64,000 bases of DNA, taken from contig OU452198.1 in NCBI GenBank assembly GCA_911728435.2, forward strand, positions 32,083,902 to 32,147,901. The letters run 5' to 3'. The notes below the pieces were generated by a model. That model saw nothing but the letters and a program-made list of their open reading frames with translations, had not been told where the DNA came from and ran no database searches. The stretch comes from Apoderus coryli. Taxonomy: Eukaryota; Arthropoda; Insecta; Coleoptera; Attelabidae. The translations under genes were made by a program, and so were the position numbers. This document shows, in pieces, positions 43,232 through 52,806 of the stretch (positions within the stretch are counted from its first letter, which is position 1; each line of letters opens with the position of its first letter).

Positions 43232-46200
43232 CTATGCATCATCCATTGGTAACACACATATATTACTCACACCTCGTTTATATACACCACCTTGGCACTG
43301 AATCGTCACTACACGAACAACACCATCAGCTCCAGGATGCAGTTCTATGACACGTCCTAGCTGCCATTTCAACGGTGGTGGATTATCATCACGTATGATA
43401 ACCAGGGATCCAATTTTCATTAATGCTTCATTAGTACGCTTCCATTTATGACGAGATTGAAGCTCGGACACGTACTCTTTACTCCACCTCGTCCAAAAGT
43501 GTTGCACCATGTTTTGCAAACGTTGAAACAATGACAGCCGATTTTCCTTTATATGACTTAGACTCGGATCTGGTGCTGAGGTCAACGTTCTTCCAATTAG
43601 GAAGTGAGAAGGAGTTAGGGGTGTTGTATCATTAGGATCTGATGAAAGGGGTGACAATGGGCGGGAGTTAAGGACAGATTCAATTTGAGCCAGTACAGTC
43701 AAAAATGCCTCAAAAGAAAGATTAGCATTTCCGATCACCCTTTTCATGTGAAATTTGGCGCTCTTGACACCTACCTCCCATAAGCCTCCGAAATTTGGGG
43801 TATAGGGGGGTATGAATTTCCACAATATACCATCATTTGATAGCGTGTCTTGGATTTTAAGTTGAGTATTCTGATTCTCAAGAAATGACAACAGCTCGCC
43901 CAACTCACTTTTCGCTCCGATAAATGTTTTTCCATTATCGCTGTATATGCAAACAGGTTTACCGCGCCTAGATATAAACCGTATCAAAGCAGCAATAAAC
44001 CTTTCAGTTGTTAAATCTCCTGTTGCTTCTAAATGAATCGCTTTAGTTGACATGCAGATGAAAACTAAAACGTATGATTTTAGTAACTTCGCACCGCGGG
44101 TGCTTCTATCCTTAACATGAAAAGGGCCACAGTAGTTGACGCCGCAGTGTTCGAAAGGAAAAGATGGATTTACGCGTTCTGAGGGTAAGGTACCCATTAG
44201 AGGGTTGCAACTACGCGGTTTTACGCGAAAACAGGTCACACATGAATGAACAATCTTTCTTGCTAAATCTCTGCCTCCTAAAGGCCAATATTTCTCTCGA
44301 ATTGAACTTAGTAACTGCTGTTGTCCACAATGCAACAGTTTAATATGCTCATGACGAAATATTAATTTCGTAAGCGGATGATTCTTGGGTAATATTATAG
44401 GGTGTTTTTTATTTAGGTCAAAATTGGAATTATTCAGTCTTCCACCAACTCTTAGTAGGTTTTTATCATCAAGATAGGGATTTAAAGATAACAATGCACT
44501 TCTTGGCTCGATAGGTTTGGATTTTGAAAGGCACATTATTTCTACATAGAAAGTCTGTTTTTGTGCAATGCTAATTAAAGTGAGTAGTGATAATTCACAC
44601 TCAATGGGTTTTAAAACACCCAATGTTCTCTCATTCTTGGAAACCTTTACATTTTTAATAAATCGCAGACAGTATGCGAATATACGTTGAAGTCTTATTA
44701 GGGATGAGCATTTGTTGAATATAGAAAATTCAGTGATCCCTATATTGCATTTAACAACAATCTGTCGCTCTTCAGGTAAGTCACAAGATATATTAGGTAG
44801 GTCAGAAAGCCACTCTTCTTTGTTTAACAGCCAGCTTGGGCCATTCCACCACAATGAGGACCTTAAGAGAGAGGACGGTTCTACACCGCGTGAGATTAAA
44901 TCGGCAGGGTTTTCATGAGTGCTAACATGATGCCACTCTGATATATTAGTAAGAGTTTGTATCTCCGACACCCTGTTTGCCACGAATGTTTTCCATTTTT
45001 GGGGGTGCGATGATATCCAACCTAGGGTAATAGTAGAGTCTGACCAAAAGTACCTTTTGTCGACCTTCACTCTCAAAGACTCACGAACTTTATGAGCCAA
45101 GTTGGCAAGAAGTAATGCAGCGCAAAGCTCTAGTCTCGGTAACGTCACACATTTGAGGGGTGCTACTTTGGACTTAGCACACAACAGATTAGAAAAATGA
45201 TTACCATGAGAATCACTGCATCTTATATAAATGCAGGCGCCATAGGCCCTTTCGGACGCATCAGCGAAACCATGAAGCTCAGTAGATATACGATTTGGAA
45301 TAAATACGTATCTAGGAATCTTTAATGTGTTAATGCACTGGAGTTGATTCTGTAGCCTGAACCACCCAGTCGCTATCTCATTAGGCAGGGACTCATCCCA
45401 AGAATATTGATTTTTCCACAATGTCTGAATGATCAATTTAGCACAAATGGTAACTGGAGTTAATAATCCAAGGGGATCGAAGATTTGAGATGTGATAGAT
45501 AATATCGATCTCTTTGTCACAGAAGTATTGTTTTCGAAGTTTCTCACACTGTATTGAAAAATATCAGTTTTAGCATTCCATGCGACGCCTAATGTTTTGA
45601 CCTCGAAATCATTTAGAATGTGTAGATTTTCAATGTTGGATTGATCAGCATTTATGTGCTTCAAGATAGTCATATCATTTGAAAGCCACTTACGCAAGGG
45701 AAATTGACCACTTAGCAATATATTACTTATTTGAGAGCATCGCTCCTGAAGTATGCTTAAAGAGTCGTCACCAGTCAAAAGGTCATCAACATAGAAATCA
45801 CTTCTAATGATATTACTAGCCTCGGGATATTTCGATTCAAAATCAAGGGCTAATTGAATGACACAATGAATAGCCAGGTATGAGGCTGCTGCAGTGCCAT
45901 ACGTGACAGTCTGCAACTCGTAGCAATCAATGGGTTCGTCTGTATTAGCTCTCCATAGAATTCTATGAAGTTTGCGATCTGACTCATGCAGCTTTACTTG
46001 CCGATACATCTTGGCGATGTCAGCCGTCACAACGTAACGATATGATCGAAACCTCAGAATGATAGCAAAAAGATCATCTTGCATTATGGGACCGACGAAT
46101 TGGATATCATTGAGAGATAAACCTGAATAAGATTTAGAAGATCCGTCGAAAACAACACGTACCTTCGTAGTGGTGCTGGAAGGTTTTTGCACGGCATGGT

Positions 46201-47923
46201 GGGGTAGATAGAAAACTGGACTAAGCTCCGGTTTCTCAGACACTTTTACCATATGTCCCAAGGACTGGTAATCACTCATGAATTTTACATACTCGTTGCG
46301 TAAATAATCATCTCGTTGTAGTTTTCTCTCCACATTGTAGAAACGTTTGAGTGCATTAGTGCGACTTTCACCTAATAGGGGATGATTTTCCTTCTTAGGA
46401 ACTGACACAATAAATCTACCATCGATCTCACGAGAAGTAGTTTCAGCGAAATGTTTCTCAACATATTTATCGTCTAATGAGAACTTGTTGGGAGCATGAC
46501 AATCATCCAAAGCCCAGAACTTGGTTAGTTGTTCCTCGAGAACTCTCATATTAGCAGACACAAAGCTTGAAGTTGACCTTGATGATTGTGTGTCGCCTAG
46601 AGTACCTGACACGACCCATCCAAATTGAGTCTTCTGCATGACCGGCAGGTTTTTACCCAAAGAGATTTGTCCGATACAGAGAATCTCCCAGAACACAGAA
46701 GCACCCACTAAGATATCTATATCGGAGGATATATTAAAACCTGGATCTGCTAGTCTTAGATTGTTAGGAATTTTCAGACACTCTGAACTAAAAGAGAAGG
46801 TAGGTAAAGACTCAGTGATGTTGTTTAAGATTAAACAATGTAGATTAACACAGTAGTTATTTTGATTGGAGTACAATCTCACCTCGGTTTTGTATTCTAT
46901 TGCGGATTTACACTGGTTTATGCCTGAAACGGCGGCATTGACGTGAAGCTTAGGTAAGCCTAGTCTCTCACAAAACGCTTCAGAAATGAAATTACTTTGA
47001 GACCCACTGTCCAAAAGCAACCTACACATAACAGGGTTATTAGCCTTATCAAAGACTTGGGCACACGCTGTAGAAAGCAGAATTTGTTTGGAGAAAGAAT
47101 GAGACACATGTGTTGATTGAACAACCTCAGCACTGGATTTAGAACCCTCATGCTCTAATGACACCTCAGGATTAGGATTAGATTTAGAAATGTGCAATAA
47201 GGTGTGATGTTTCTTGTTGCACTTTCTACACAAGCTAGATTTGCACTCAGATGCTGAATGATTTCTCCTCAAGCAGTTAAAACACAGTTTTGATTTACGA
47301 ACCTCAGATATGCGTTCGTCCACACTTAGTTTGGAAAATTTCTCACAATTAAAAATGTTATGAGAAGATTTACAAAACACACACGAATTGTTTGGGGATT
47401 TATTAGAGACAAGGTAAGATGATGACACTTCCTTTTTAGTAGTTTTAATGACGTTTGTAATTGGACTCTTTTTATCGATGTGCAAAGTCTCTAGTATTTC
47501 ACATCTTCGCTTTAAGAACTTTTCTAAGTTACACCACTTTGGTAAATCATTATTACTACTAGCAGACTGCCATTCTCTACGGGTTATTGGGTCTACCTTG
47601 GAAAGTACCATATGGATTAATAAAGTATCCCACTCAGACACAGGTTGGCCTAGACTCTCCAATGCACGCAAATGTTTTAATACTTTGTCCAATAATTGAC
47701 GTAAATTAGTATGAGATTCTTTATTGACAACAGGTAAATCGAAAAGAGCCGAAACATGATTATGCACAACAAGTTTTTTATTCTCATACCTTTCCTTCAG
47801 AAGTTGCCACGCCACTGGATAGTTAGAAGCGCTAACCTCGAGATTGTCAATTATATGAGAAGCTTCACCTTTGATTGAACTTCTCAAGTAGTAGAACTTT
47901 TGTATGTTAGAAAGAATTATCAT
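43232..47923 (-). CDS. pol: BEL/Pao Gag C-terminus and Pol, 1,563 codons
   Basis: The order of domains is as follows. First comes the rest of the gag domain (WQLLKERYENKKLVVHNHVS). Zinc knuckles follow near residues 180-245 (CVFCKSSHNIFNC, CFNCLRRNHSASEC). The aspartic protease has LLLDSGSQSNFI near 303. The RT has TADIAKMYRQV and FYVDDLLTGDD near 711. RNase H has GFADASERAYG near 886, LPRLELCAA and WSDSTITLGW. The integrase has an HHCC-type region ending SCVTCFRVK, then the catalytic core. All protease, RT and RNase H acidic residues are present. In the integrase core the first Asp is Asn1263 (GVNYCGPF; codon AAC at 44135-44137), while SDNGKTF and GGLWEVG keep the other two. The first Met at 47923 is not a convincing start, because the gag domain continues from the preceding frame. 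Confidence 0.93.
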   Translation of the reverse strand: MIILSNIQKFYYLRSSIKGEASHIIDNLEVSASNYPVAWQLLKERYENKKLVVHNHVSALFDLPVVNKESHTNLRQLLDKVLKHLRALESLGQPVSEWDTLLIHMVLSKVDPITRREWQSASSNNDLPKWCNLEKFLKRRCEILETLHIDKKSPITNVIKTTKKEVSSSYLVSNKSPNNSCVFCKSSHNIFNCEKFSKLSVDERISEVRKSKLCFNCLRRNHSASECKSSLCRKCNKKHHTLLHISKSNPNPEVSLEHEGSKSSAEVVQSTHVSHSFSKQILLSTACAQVFDKANNPVMCRLLLDSGSQSNFISEAFCERLGLPKLHVNAAVSGINQCKSAIEYKTEVRLYSNQNNYCVNLHCLILNNITESLPTFSFSSECLKIPNNLRLADPGFNISSDIDILVGASVFWEILCIGQISLGKNLPVMQKTQFGWVVSGTLGDTQSSRSTSSFVSANMRVLEEQLTKFWALDDCHAPNKFSLDDKYVEKHFAETTSREIDGRFIVSVPKKENHPLLGESRTNALKRFYNVERKLQRDDYLRNEYVKFMSDYQSLGHMVKVSEKPELSPVFYLPHHAVQKPSSTTTKVRVVFDGSSKSYSGLSLNDIQFVGPIMQDDLFAIILRFRSYRYVVTADIAKMYRQVKLHESDRKLHRILWRANTDEPIDCYELQTVTYGTAAASYLAIHCVIQLALDFESKYPEASNIIRSDFYVDDLLTGDDSLSILQERCSQISNILLSGQFPLRKWLSNDMTILKHINADQSNIENLHILNDFEVKTLGVAWNAKTDIFQYSVRNFENNTSVTKRSILSITSQIFDPLGLLTPVTICAKLIIQTLWKNQYSWDESLPNEIATGWFRLQNQLQCINTLKIPRYVFIPNRISTELHGFADASERAYGACIYIRCSDSHGNHFSNLLCAKSKVAPLKCVTLPRLELCAALLLANLAHKVRESLRVKVDKRYFWSDSTITLGWISSHPQKWKTFVANRVSEIQTLTNISEWHHVSTHENPADLISRGVEPSSLLRSSLWWNGPSWLLNKEEWLSDLPNISCDLPEERQIVVKCNIGITEFSIFNKCSSLIRLQRIFAYCLRFIKNVKVSKNERTLGVLKPIECELSLLTLISIAQKQTFYVEIMCLSKSKPIEPRSALLSLNPYLDDKNLLRVGGRLNNSNFDLNKKHPIILPKNHPLTKLIFRHEHIKLLHCGQQQLLSSIREKYWPLGGRDLARKIVHSCVTCFRVKPRSCNPLMGTLPSERVNPSFPFEHCGVNYCGPFHVKDRSTRGAKLLKSYVLVFICMSTKAIHLEATGDLTTERFIAALIRFISRRGKPVCIYSDNGKTFIGAKSELGELLSFLENQNTQLKIQDTLSNDGILWKFIPPYTPNFGGLWEVGVKSAKFHMKRVIGNANLSFEAFLTVLAQIESVLNSRPLSPLSSDPNDTTPLTPSHFLIGRTLTSAPDPSLSHIKENRLSLFQRLQNMVQHFWTRWSKEYVSELQSRHKWKRTNEALMKIGSLVIIRDDNPPPLKWQLGRVIELHPGADGVVRVVTIQCQGGVYKRGVSNICVLPMDDA

Positions 47924-48401
47924 CTATAAGAGCGTTAAATGTGTCTAGGAACTCATGCCACTCCTCGTAGCAACCAGAAAACTCAGGCAAGTTTAATGCA
48001 GGAAGTTTGACGTTATGAATTGAATGTTCCGCACTATGGGAACCACACTGAGGAATATTAGACTCGTTTGGAGAAGCAGGCGTTGCCGCAGGAGAAGAAA
48101 AGCGTGTAATAAAGGTTTTAGCATGACCTACTACATCAAAAAATAAGTTTTCAAACTCAATTCTAGGTGTATGGACGTTTTGAGTGTCACTATTTAACTC
48201 AATCTCAGTTTGAAGAGTATCGAATTCATCGAATAATAACTCACATTTACTCAATCTGACCTCAACCTCACTAAGAATGTTAGGATATACTGGCTTATCA
48301 ATTAGTGAATTGAAAAACTCCTTAAACCTAATTAATTTGCCTTTGATTAATTCTCTCTTTTGTACTAACACCTCTTGAGACATTTTGAAATACACTGGCA
48401 C
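47907..48401 (-). CDS. gag: BEL/Pao Gag N-terminus, 164 codons
   Basis: The frame starts at 48401 (MPVYFKMSQEVLVQKREL); the Met seven codons in is an equally plausible start. It contains a helical segment (IKGKLIRFKEFFNSLID) and then KLPALNLPEFSGCYEEWHEF, the motif that opens the gag domain of BEL/Pao elements. It stops at 47907 in the middle of that domain (NALIDDNSF), and the domain continues in the pol frame. The frames overlap by 17 bases. Most BEL/Pao elements have one continuous Gag-Pol frame, so a one-base lesion is the simplest reading, with programmed frameshifting the alternative. Confidence 0.85.
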   Translation of the reverse strand: MPVYFKMSQEVLVQKRELIKGKLIRFKEFFNSLIDKPVYPNILSEVEVRLSKCELLFDEFDTLQTEIELNSDTQNVHTPRIEFENLFFDVVGHAKTFITRFSSPAATPASPNESNIPQCGSHSAEHSIHNVKLPALNLPEFSGCYEEWHEFLDTFNALIDDNSF

Positions 48402-48500
48402 AAATTAAAAAAGAATTAAAAAGGAAATAAAAGGAAACTCACTTGTGTTTGATCTTGCCGCTTCTTTGGTTGAGTTATTTCAAGTGTAATTGATTCGATA

Positions 48501-48518
48501 ATTCGGCACGATGGACCA
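48501..48518 (-). other. Primer-binding site candidate
   Basis: Five bases inside the 5' LTR the minus strand reads TGGTCCATCGTGCCGAAT. A TGG start matches the complement of a tRNA CCA end. I could not assign the tRNA. Confidence 0.6.
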
Positions 48519-48523
48519 TGTTA

Positions 48524-48855
48524 TGGTAGTGGACTGTATGATTTTTCACTTCTTGTATTAAATTAACTCATTTGTAGATAAACAACTAAATATCTTTAAT
48601 TTTGATAAAAAACATTATAATCGTAAATAAGTGTTGTTATGATGCTTATAGCACACGTGCAAAAAAAGGAATGAATAACATATTTACAATAGGTACACTA
48701 TTATAGTCTTATAGCTGTGTGAATTGTCTATATGAAGGAAAACACAAAAAGAAAGAGTCACTGTAAACTTTAGAATATGTATAAATATAGGAAGTAAAGG
48801 AGCTAGAATAATGATATGCAGTGTTGTCATGCAGTTCATAAATACGTACGGAACA
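48524..48855 (-). repeat. 5' LTR of the BEL/Pao element (promoter side)
   Basis: 332 bp, identical to the 3' LTR at 331 positions by direct reading. As the upstream LTR of a minus-strand element it should hold the promoter. I did not identify a convincing TATA box. Confidence 0.95.
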
Positions 48856-48860
48856 AACAT

Positions 48861-49490
48861 TACTGTTTACGTTTTTATCACCCGCAAGTCCAATGTTCTT
48901 CCTGTGTTCAGTATCAGCATTTGCCGTAATTCGGCACATGACACCAACTTCTTCTTCAAACTCTGACTCACTCGGTCAATGTTGTGTACTCCTTCTTCAA
49001 ATTTCGATTTTCTTTTGTTATTTCACTCAAATATGCTTTAAGATCCTCAACCATTCCGCTGGTAAATGTTATCGACTGTTTGATGTCCTCAAACATGCCC
49101 TTCATCGCTCGACGAAGATCCCTGTTACTGGGACTGGGAATTGCAAAAATGCTCTCGAAATTCTGCAACATTTCACTACAGTTCACCTGAACTATCGGCG
49201 TGTGAGGAGGATCATCATCGTCCGTAGGCTCTGCACAGTCAGAACAAGTTGATTTCTGGACACTTCTGGGCTTTACAATTTTACGATACTCTTTGTCGGA
49301 CAGTCCAGTCCACGACTTCTGATTCCACCGAGAGCAATCCCCCACAGCACTGTATTTTGTCAGATGAATTTGCAATGGTCTGCCTGCAACTGGCACGAAT
49401 AATCGAAGTCCGTCACTGTATGTGCATGAAGCAAATTCTATCAAACGAATAGGTAGATGCCCATTTTTGTTATAAATCTTTTATCACTTA
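48861..49490 (-). pseudogene. PHD-finger-like plus coiled-coil ORF1 remnant
   Basis: A minus-strand frame starts in NGHLPIRLIEFASCTYSDGL and runs open to 48968. CSRWNQKSWTGLSDKEYRKI followed by STCSDC resembles the C-terminal half of a PHD finger (normally a Cys or His at the Lys-Ser-Trp positions, W..C, then LS..EY and C..C). FEDIKQSITFTSGMVEDLKA and LSEITKENRNLKK follow, a likely coiled coil. PHD plus coiled coil is the layout of some CR1/jockey-type ORF1 proteins, so I infer a retroelement ORF1. After a one-base frame change it continues (FEEEVGVMCRITANADTEHR) until the BEL/Pao insertion site. Some zinc ligands are missing. Confidence 0.45.
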
Positions 49491-49569
49491 AAACAAGTAG
49501 CACAAATTCGCTGGATTTATCGCAATTAGTACAACATTTAGAATAAGACAATAACTAGAAAATACACAA

Positions 49570-50960
49570 AATAAACTGTTGCCCTTGAGGCACGAATAGC
49601 TCTCCATATTCAAGTGTAAAAATAATATTTCTGTAATCTTTTTATTATTTACTTTTCTCGTAAGACTCTTGGTGACAAGCTATATATCTCCAAATCTCAG
49701 AATCGATTAAAAATACTGGCGTTCCTTTAAAACATAGAGGGCCAGTCGTCACACAATGACTAACCTAAATTTTCATTCATAACTTTTTTGATGTTAACTT
49801 TAGAGACTTGGTAATTACCAAAAATGATAGCTCGTTTATTACCCAACAAATAACTAGTCAATATTTCTGATATGTCTAAGAAATATGATTTTTTTAATTA
49901 TTGGACCCTCTTTAAAACCCCTCCTTACGCTCAATGTTAACCACCACCTATAAATAACCTGTAGTATTTCTGTACCAAATGTGGTTAAAATCCGTGGTTT
50001 TTGAGTTATCACGGATACAATTTTTTTCTGACCCTTTTATAGAATTTTCACAGACGCCTATGGTACATTAATTTTTGTCGTGTATTTTTAACACCAATTC
50101 AACTAGTTAAATATACATTACATTTAGAATTTGTTTTTTATTTTACCTCCTTTTCTACTATTTGCAAACGCCTATGTAAATACAGATTTTATGCTGCATT
50201 TTTTATATCAAAGCTATATATAATTAGCCAATTTTTCTGGTATATTTGCCAAAACATTTTTTTTCGCTTTTGGCCCTTTTTTTAAACTATTTTCGAACGC
50301 CTGTGTGTACCAATTCTTTTGTGGAATATTTTTTAGCTTATATTGTATCACAACTATGAAAAATTATGCTAGATTTCGAATAAGTTTAGAAAATATATAT
50401 TTTTTATGTTTTGACCCTTTTTCCACTATTTACGAACGCCTATGAAAGTTATCTATGACACATTTTATAGGTTATATTCTATCAAAGCTATAAATAACTA
50501 GTTAATATTTTTGCTATGTTTAAGAAATACGTTTTTTTTTAAATATTTTTTACCCCATTTTACACTATTTTCGAACGCCAATGTGCTCTAATATTTTATG
50601 TTCAATATTTTAGGTTATATTCAATTAAGTGCGTAAAAAATTATGCAGTATTTCGGATAAGTTTAAGAACCATGAATTTTTTTAATTTTTGAACCCTCTT
50701 TTAAACCCTTTGCCTACGCTCAATGTTTCCTAAAACCTAATCCCCTCCTTGCCATGTTCAATAGTATTTTTGTACCAAATTTGGTTAAAATCTGTTAAGC
50801 GGTTTTTGCGTTTTCGTGGATACAGACAGACAGACAGACAGACAGACATTTTTTTAAAACTACTTATTTATGTATAAAATGACCAAAAACAAGTATTTCC
50901 GGTGAAATTAAAAAAAACATTTTTTTCATGAAACTAATAATATATACATATATTACATAT
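49570..50960 (-). repeat. 1.1-kb dispersed repeat, copy B, plus flank
   Basis: This is the reverse complement of the block at 6660-7790, with the same internal tandem units, ACGGATTTTAACC-type words and ACAG microsatellite. The left 120 bp (CTCGTAAGACTCTTGGTGAC, CGAATAGCTCTCC) match the partial copy at 10.76-10.88 kb. No coding sequence. Confidence 0.8.
50823..50848 (+). repeat. (ACAG)n microsatellite inside repeat copy B
   Basis: Six to seven ACAG units, the inverse of the GTCT tract at 6779-6804. Confidence 0.9.
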
Positions 50961-51689
50961 ATGATATGGAGAGCTAAAAATGTTCTGCATTAAACGATAT
51001 AAAAATCACAAAAATCAATCACTTTTTAACACATAAACTTTGGTTTATTGATACCCATATACTTTACGTGTACATACATCGAATAATTTTCGTTATATTT
51101 AGAATAACGTTATGTTTTAATTAAGTTTAAGCGATTTTAAATATTCAATAATAATTTCGTAGCATGTTAAAATTATTTCTCACGATATGAAAACACACAC
51201 ATGTGCCGGTAAGGTTTGTTTTATTACTATAGAAAACAGATGTGAATACGAGTACCAACAGGGAAGTCAGTTGCCTTTGACCATTTTTATTTTTATTTTT
51301 TCAATAAAAATTAATATGTAATGAATTATTTGTTTCAATTTGCACCAACTTAATTTGACATGTTTTGGGAGCTTTGGTTATACACTCTGTCCCAAAAGTT
51401 TTTGGTTCAACTGTTCACTGAAAAAAATATTTGTTTTTTCGGTATACGACAAACAACCCATGTACTTGAGACAAATATATGGTTTATTTGAAATACCCAA
51501 CTAATATTTATTTGATTTAAATAAATATTTAGTTGACTTAGTACTTATACTTACTTGTTAACAAGGCCCGAAAATGTAAGGATATATTTGTTTGCTTGAA
51601 CTAATTAGAGTTTTAAAGAAGTAGTCCATATCGAAGTAGAGTTGAATAATTAAATATTCTTGAAATAAAAGTCGACCTACACACAATAC

Positions 51690-51745
51690 CTTTTCAATAA
51701 ATGTTTCGCAGCACCGGGCTGCATCATCAGTGGTTATCAAAGGTT
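51690..51745 (-). ncRNA. Hammerhead-ribozyme-like motif, locus 2
   Basis: Minus strand: CTGATGA (51730-51724), T, stem GCAGC/GCTGC, then GAAA (51707-51704). Downstream of GAAAC a 35-bp deletion has removed the stem I partner present in locus 3, so this copy is probably inactive. Confidence 0.45.
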
Positions 51746-52119
51746 CTTATGAAAAGATATATTTTTATATTATTATTAGTACATATTTTTATTATTTATG
51801 GGAAAATTTTTTTATTAACTCATTGTGTGAAAAAAGTTTATCATTATTTTGTCATAAAAAATTTTTTGTTTAAAATTAAGTATCGTATGTTAAAGCATTA
51901 AAATTTTTTTAAAAAGGTCAAAACTCATATTGTTCACAATATAAGTTTTTATAATAATAATTTTCTTTTTTTAAATCGTCAAAAACTTTAAATTTTCGTC
52001 AGTTATTGTTAACGGATTGCACTCTCACACAGCAAGCAGTACTGCTGGTAATAAAAAAAATTTCCCATGAATAATAAAAATATGTACTAATAATAATATA
52101 ATAATATAGCTTTTCGTAA

Positions 52120-52185
52120 GAACCTTTGATAACCACTGATGATGCAGCCAGGTGCTGCGAAACATGTATGGTAACTATCGACAAA
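52120..52185 (+). ncRNA. Hammerhead-ribozyme-like motif, locus 3
   Basis: CTGATGA at 52136-52142, one extra T, a perfect 5-bp stem II (GCAGC/GCTGC), then GAAA at 52159-52162. ACCA before the core pairs with TGGT downstream (stem I), and GATA/TATC can extend it. ACA/TGT gives a minimal stem III, and GTA is the candidate cleavage triplet. Stem sequences differ from locus 1 while pairing is kept. Confidence 0.5.
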
Positions 52186-52497
52186 TGTAACTTGTTGGAG
52201 AAATTTATTAAAAAGTTATTGTGTGGAGGTCGATTTTTATTTCAAGAATATTTAACTAGAGTTATTTAGAAGAAAGACTCCATGTACTTGGCTCAAAGGT
52301 GCTGCTACTTGGAATAAATAAATACTTGTTTATTCTGAATAAACATTTTTTTATATTAAATATATGATTTGTTCTATCCAAACAAATAATTTGCTCCGGA
52401 AAATTTGATAGTTTGCTTCAAATAAATAATTTGTTTGTTACAAATAAATATGTATTTCTTCAAACATGTTTTTTCTAGAAATTAATTTATAAATTTT

Positions 52498-52806
52498 TTA
52501 ATAAAACTATAGGAACTGTTTGGATGAATTGTTCAAAAAACACCTACACACGTAATAATTTGGAGATTCTTGCATTTTGAACACACTGTAGATCTGATTT
52601 AAGATTTTTGTATGGACTTTTATAAAGAATGAACCTATTACCCAAACAATTTTGGCTACAACTAAATAAAGTGCTCTTTAAAAATAATATATATCTATCT
52701 TAAATCAGAACTACAGGGTGTTCAAAATGAAACAATCCCCAAAAATATTACGTGTGTAGGTGTTTTTTGAACAATTGATCCAAACAGTTTCTGGTTTTAT
52801 TAATAA
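52498..52806. repeat. Short inverted-repeat element
   Basis: GAACTGTTTGGATGAATTGT and CAAAAAACACCTACACACGT on the left are matched inversely by ACGTGTGTAGGTGTTTTTTG and CAATTGATCCAAACAGTTTC on the right. The arms are about 100 bp. The middle has no coding potential. Confidence 0.75.

Larger units (their letters stand above)
42824..48855 (-). mobile_element. BEL/Pao LTR retrotransposon, structurally complete
   Basis: Two 332-bp direct LTRs bound a 6,032-bp element. The five bases outside, AACAT at 42819-42823 and 48856-48860, are identical, which is the target duplication expected for this group. Inside, on the minus strand, lie a primer-binding site candidate, gag, a zinc-knuckle-protease-RT-RNase H-integrase pol, and a purine-rich tract. 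No env-like frame is present, since only 76 bp separate pol from the 3' LTR. The near-identity of the LTRs shows a recent insertion. Confidence 0.96.
51655..52262. repeat. Inverted repeat with hammerhead-like motifs in both arms
   Basis: The left arm (51655-51825) and right arm (52045-52262) are reverse complements. Shared words include AAATATTCTTGAAATAAAA, GTCGACCTACACACAATA (with a mismatch) and TTTCGCAGCACCGGGCTGCA. Both also hold ATCAGTGGTTATCAAAGGTT and AGTACATATTTTTATTATT. The left arm lacks about 35 bp. The centre is non-coding. Confidence 0.8.

Noticed and set aside
44712..47699. Plus-strand frames of 68-83 codons inside the BEL/Pao element
   Set aside because: They are antisense to the 1,563-codon pol frame.
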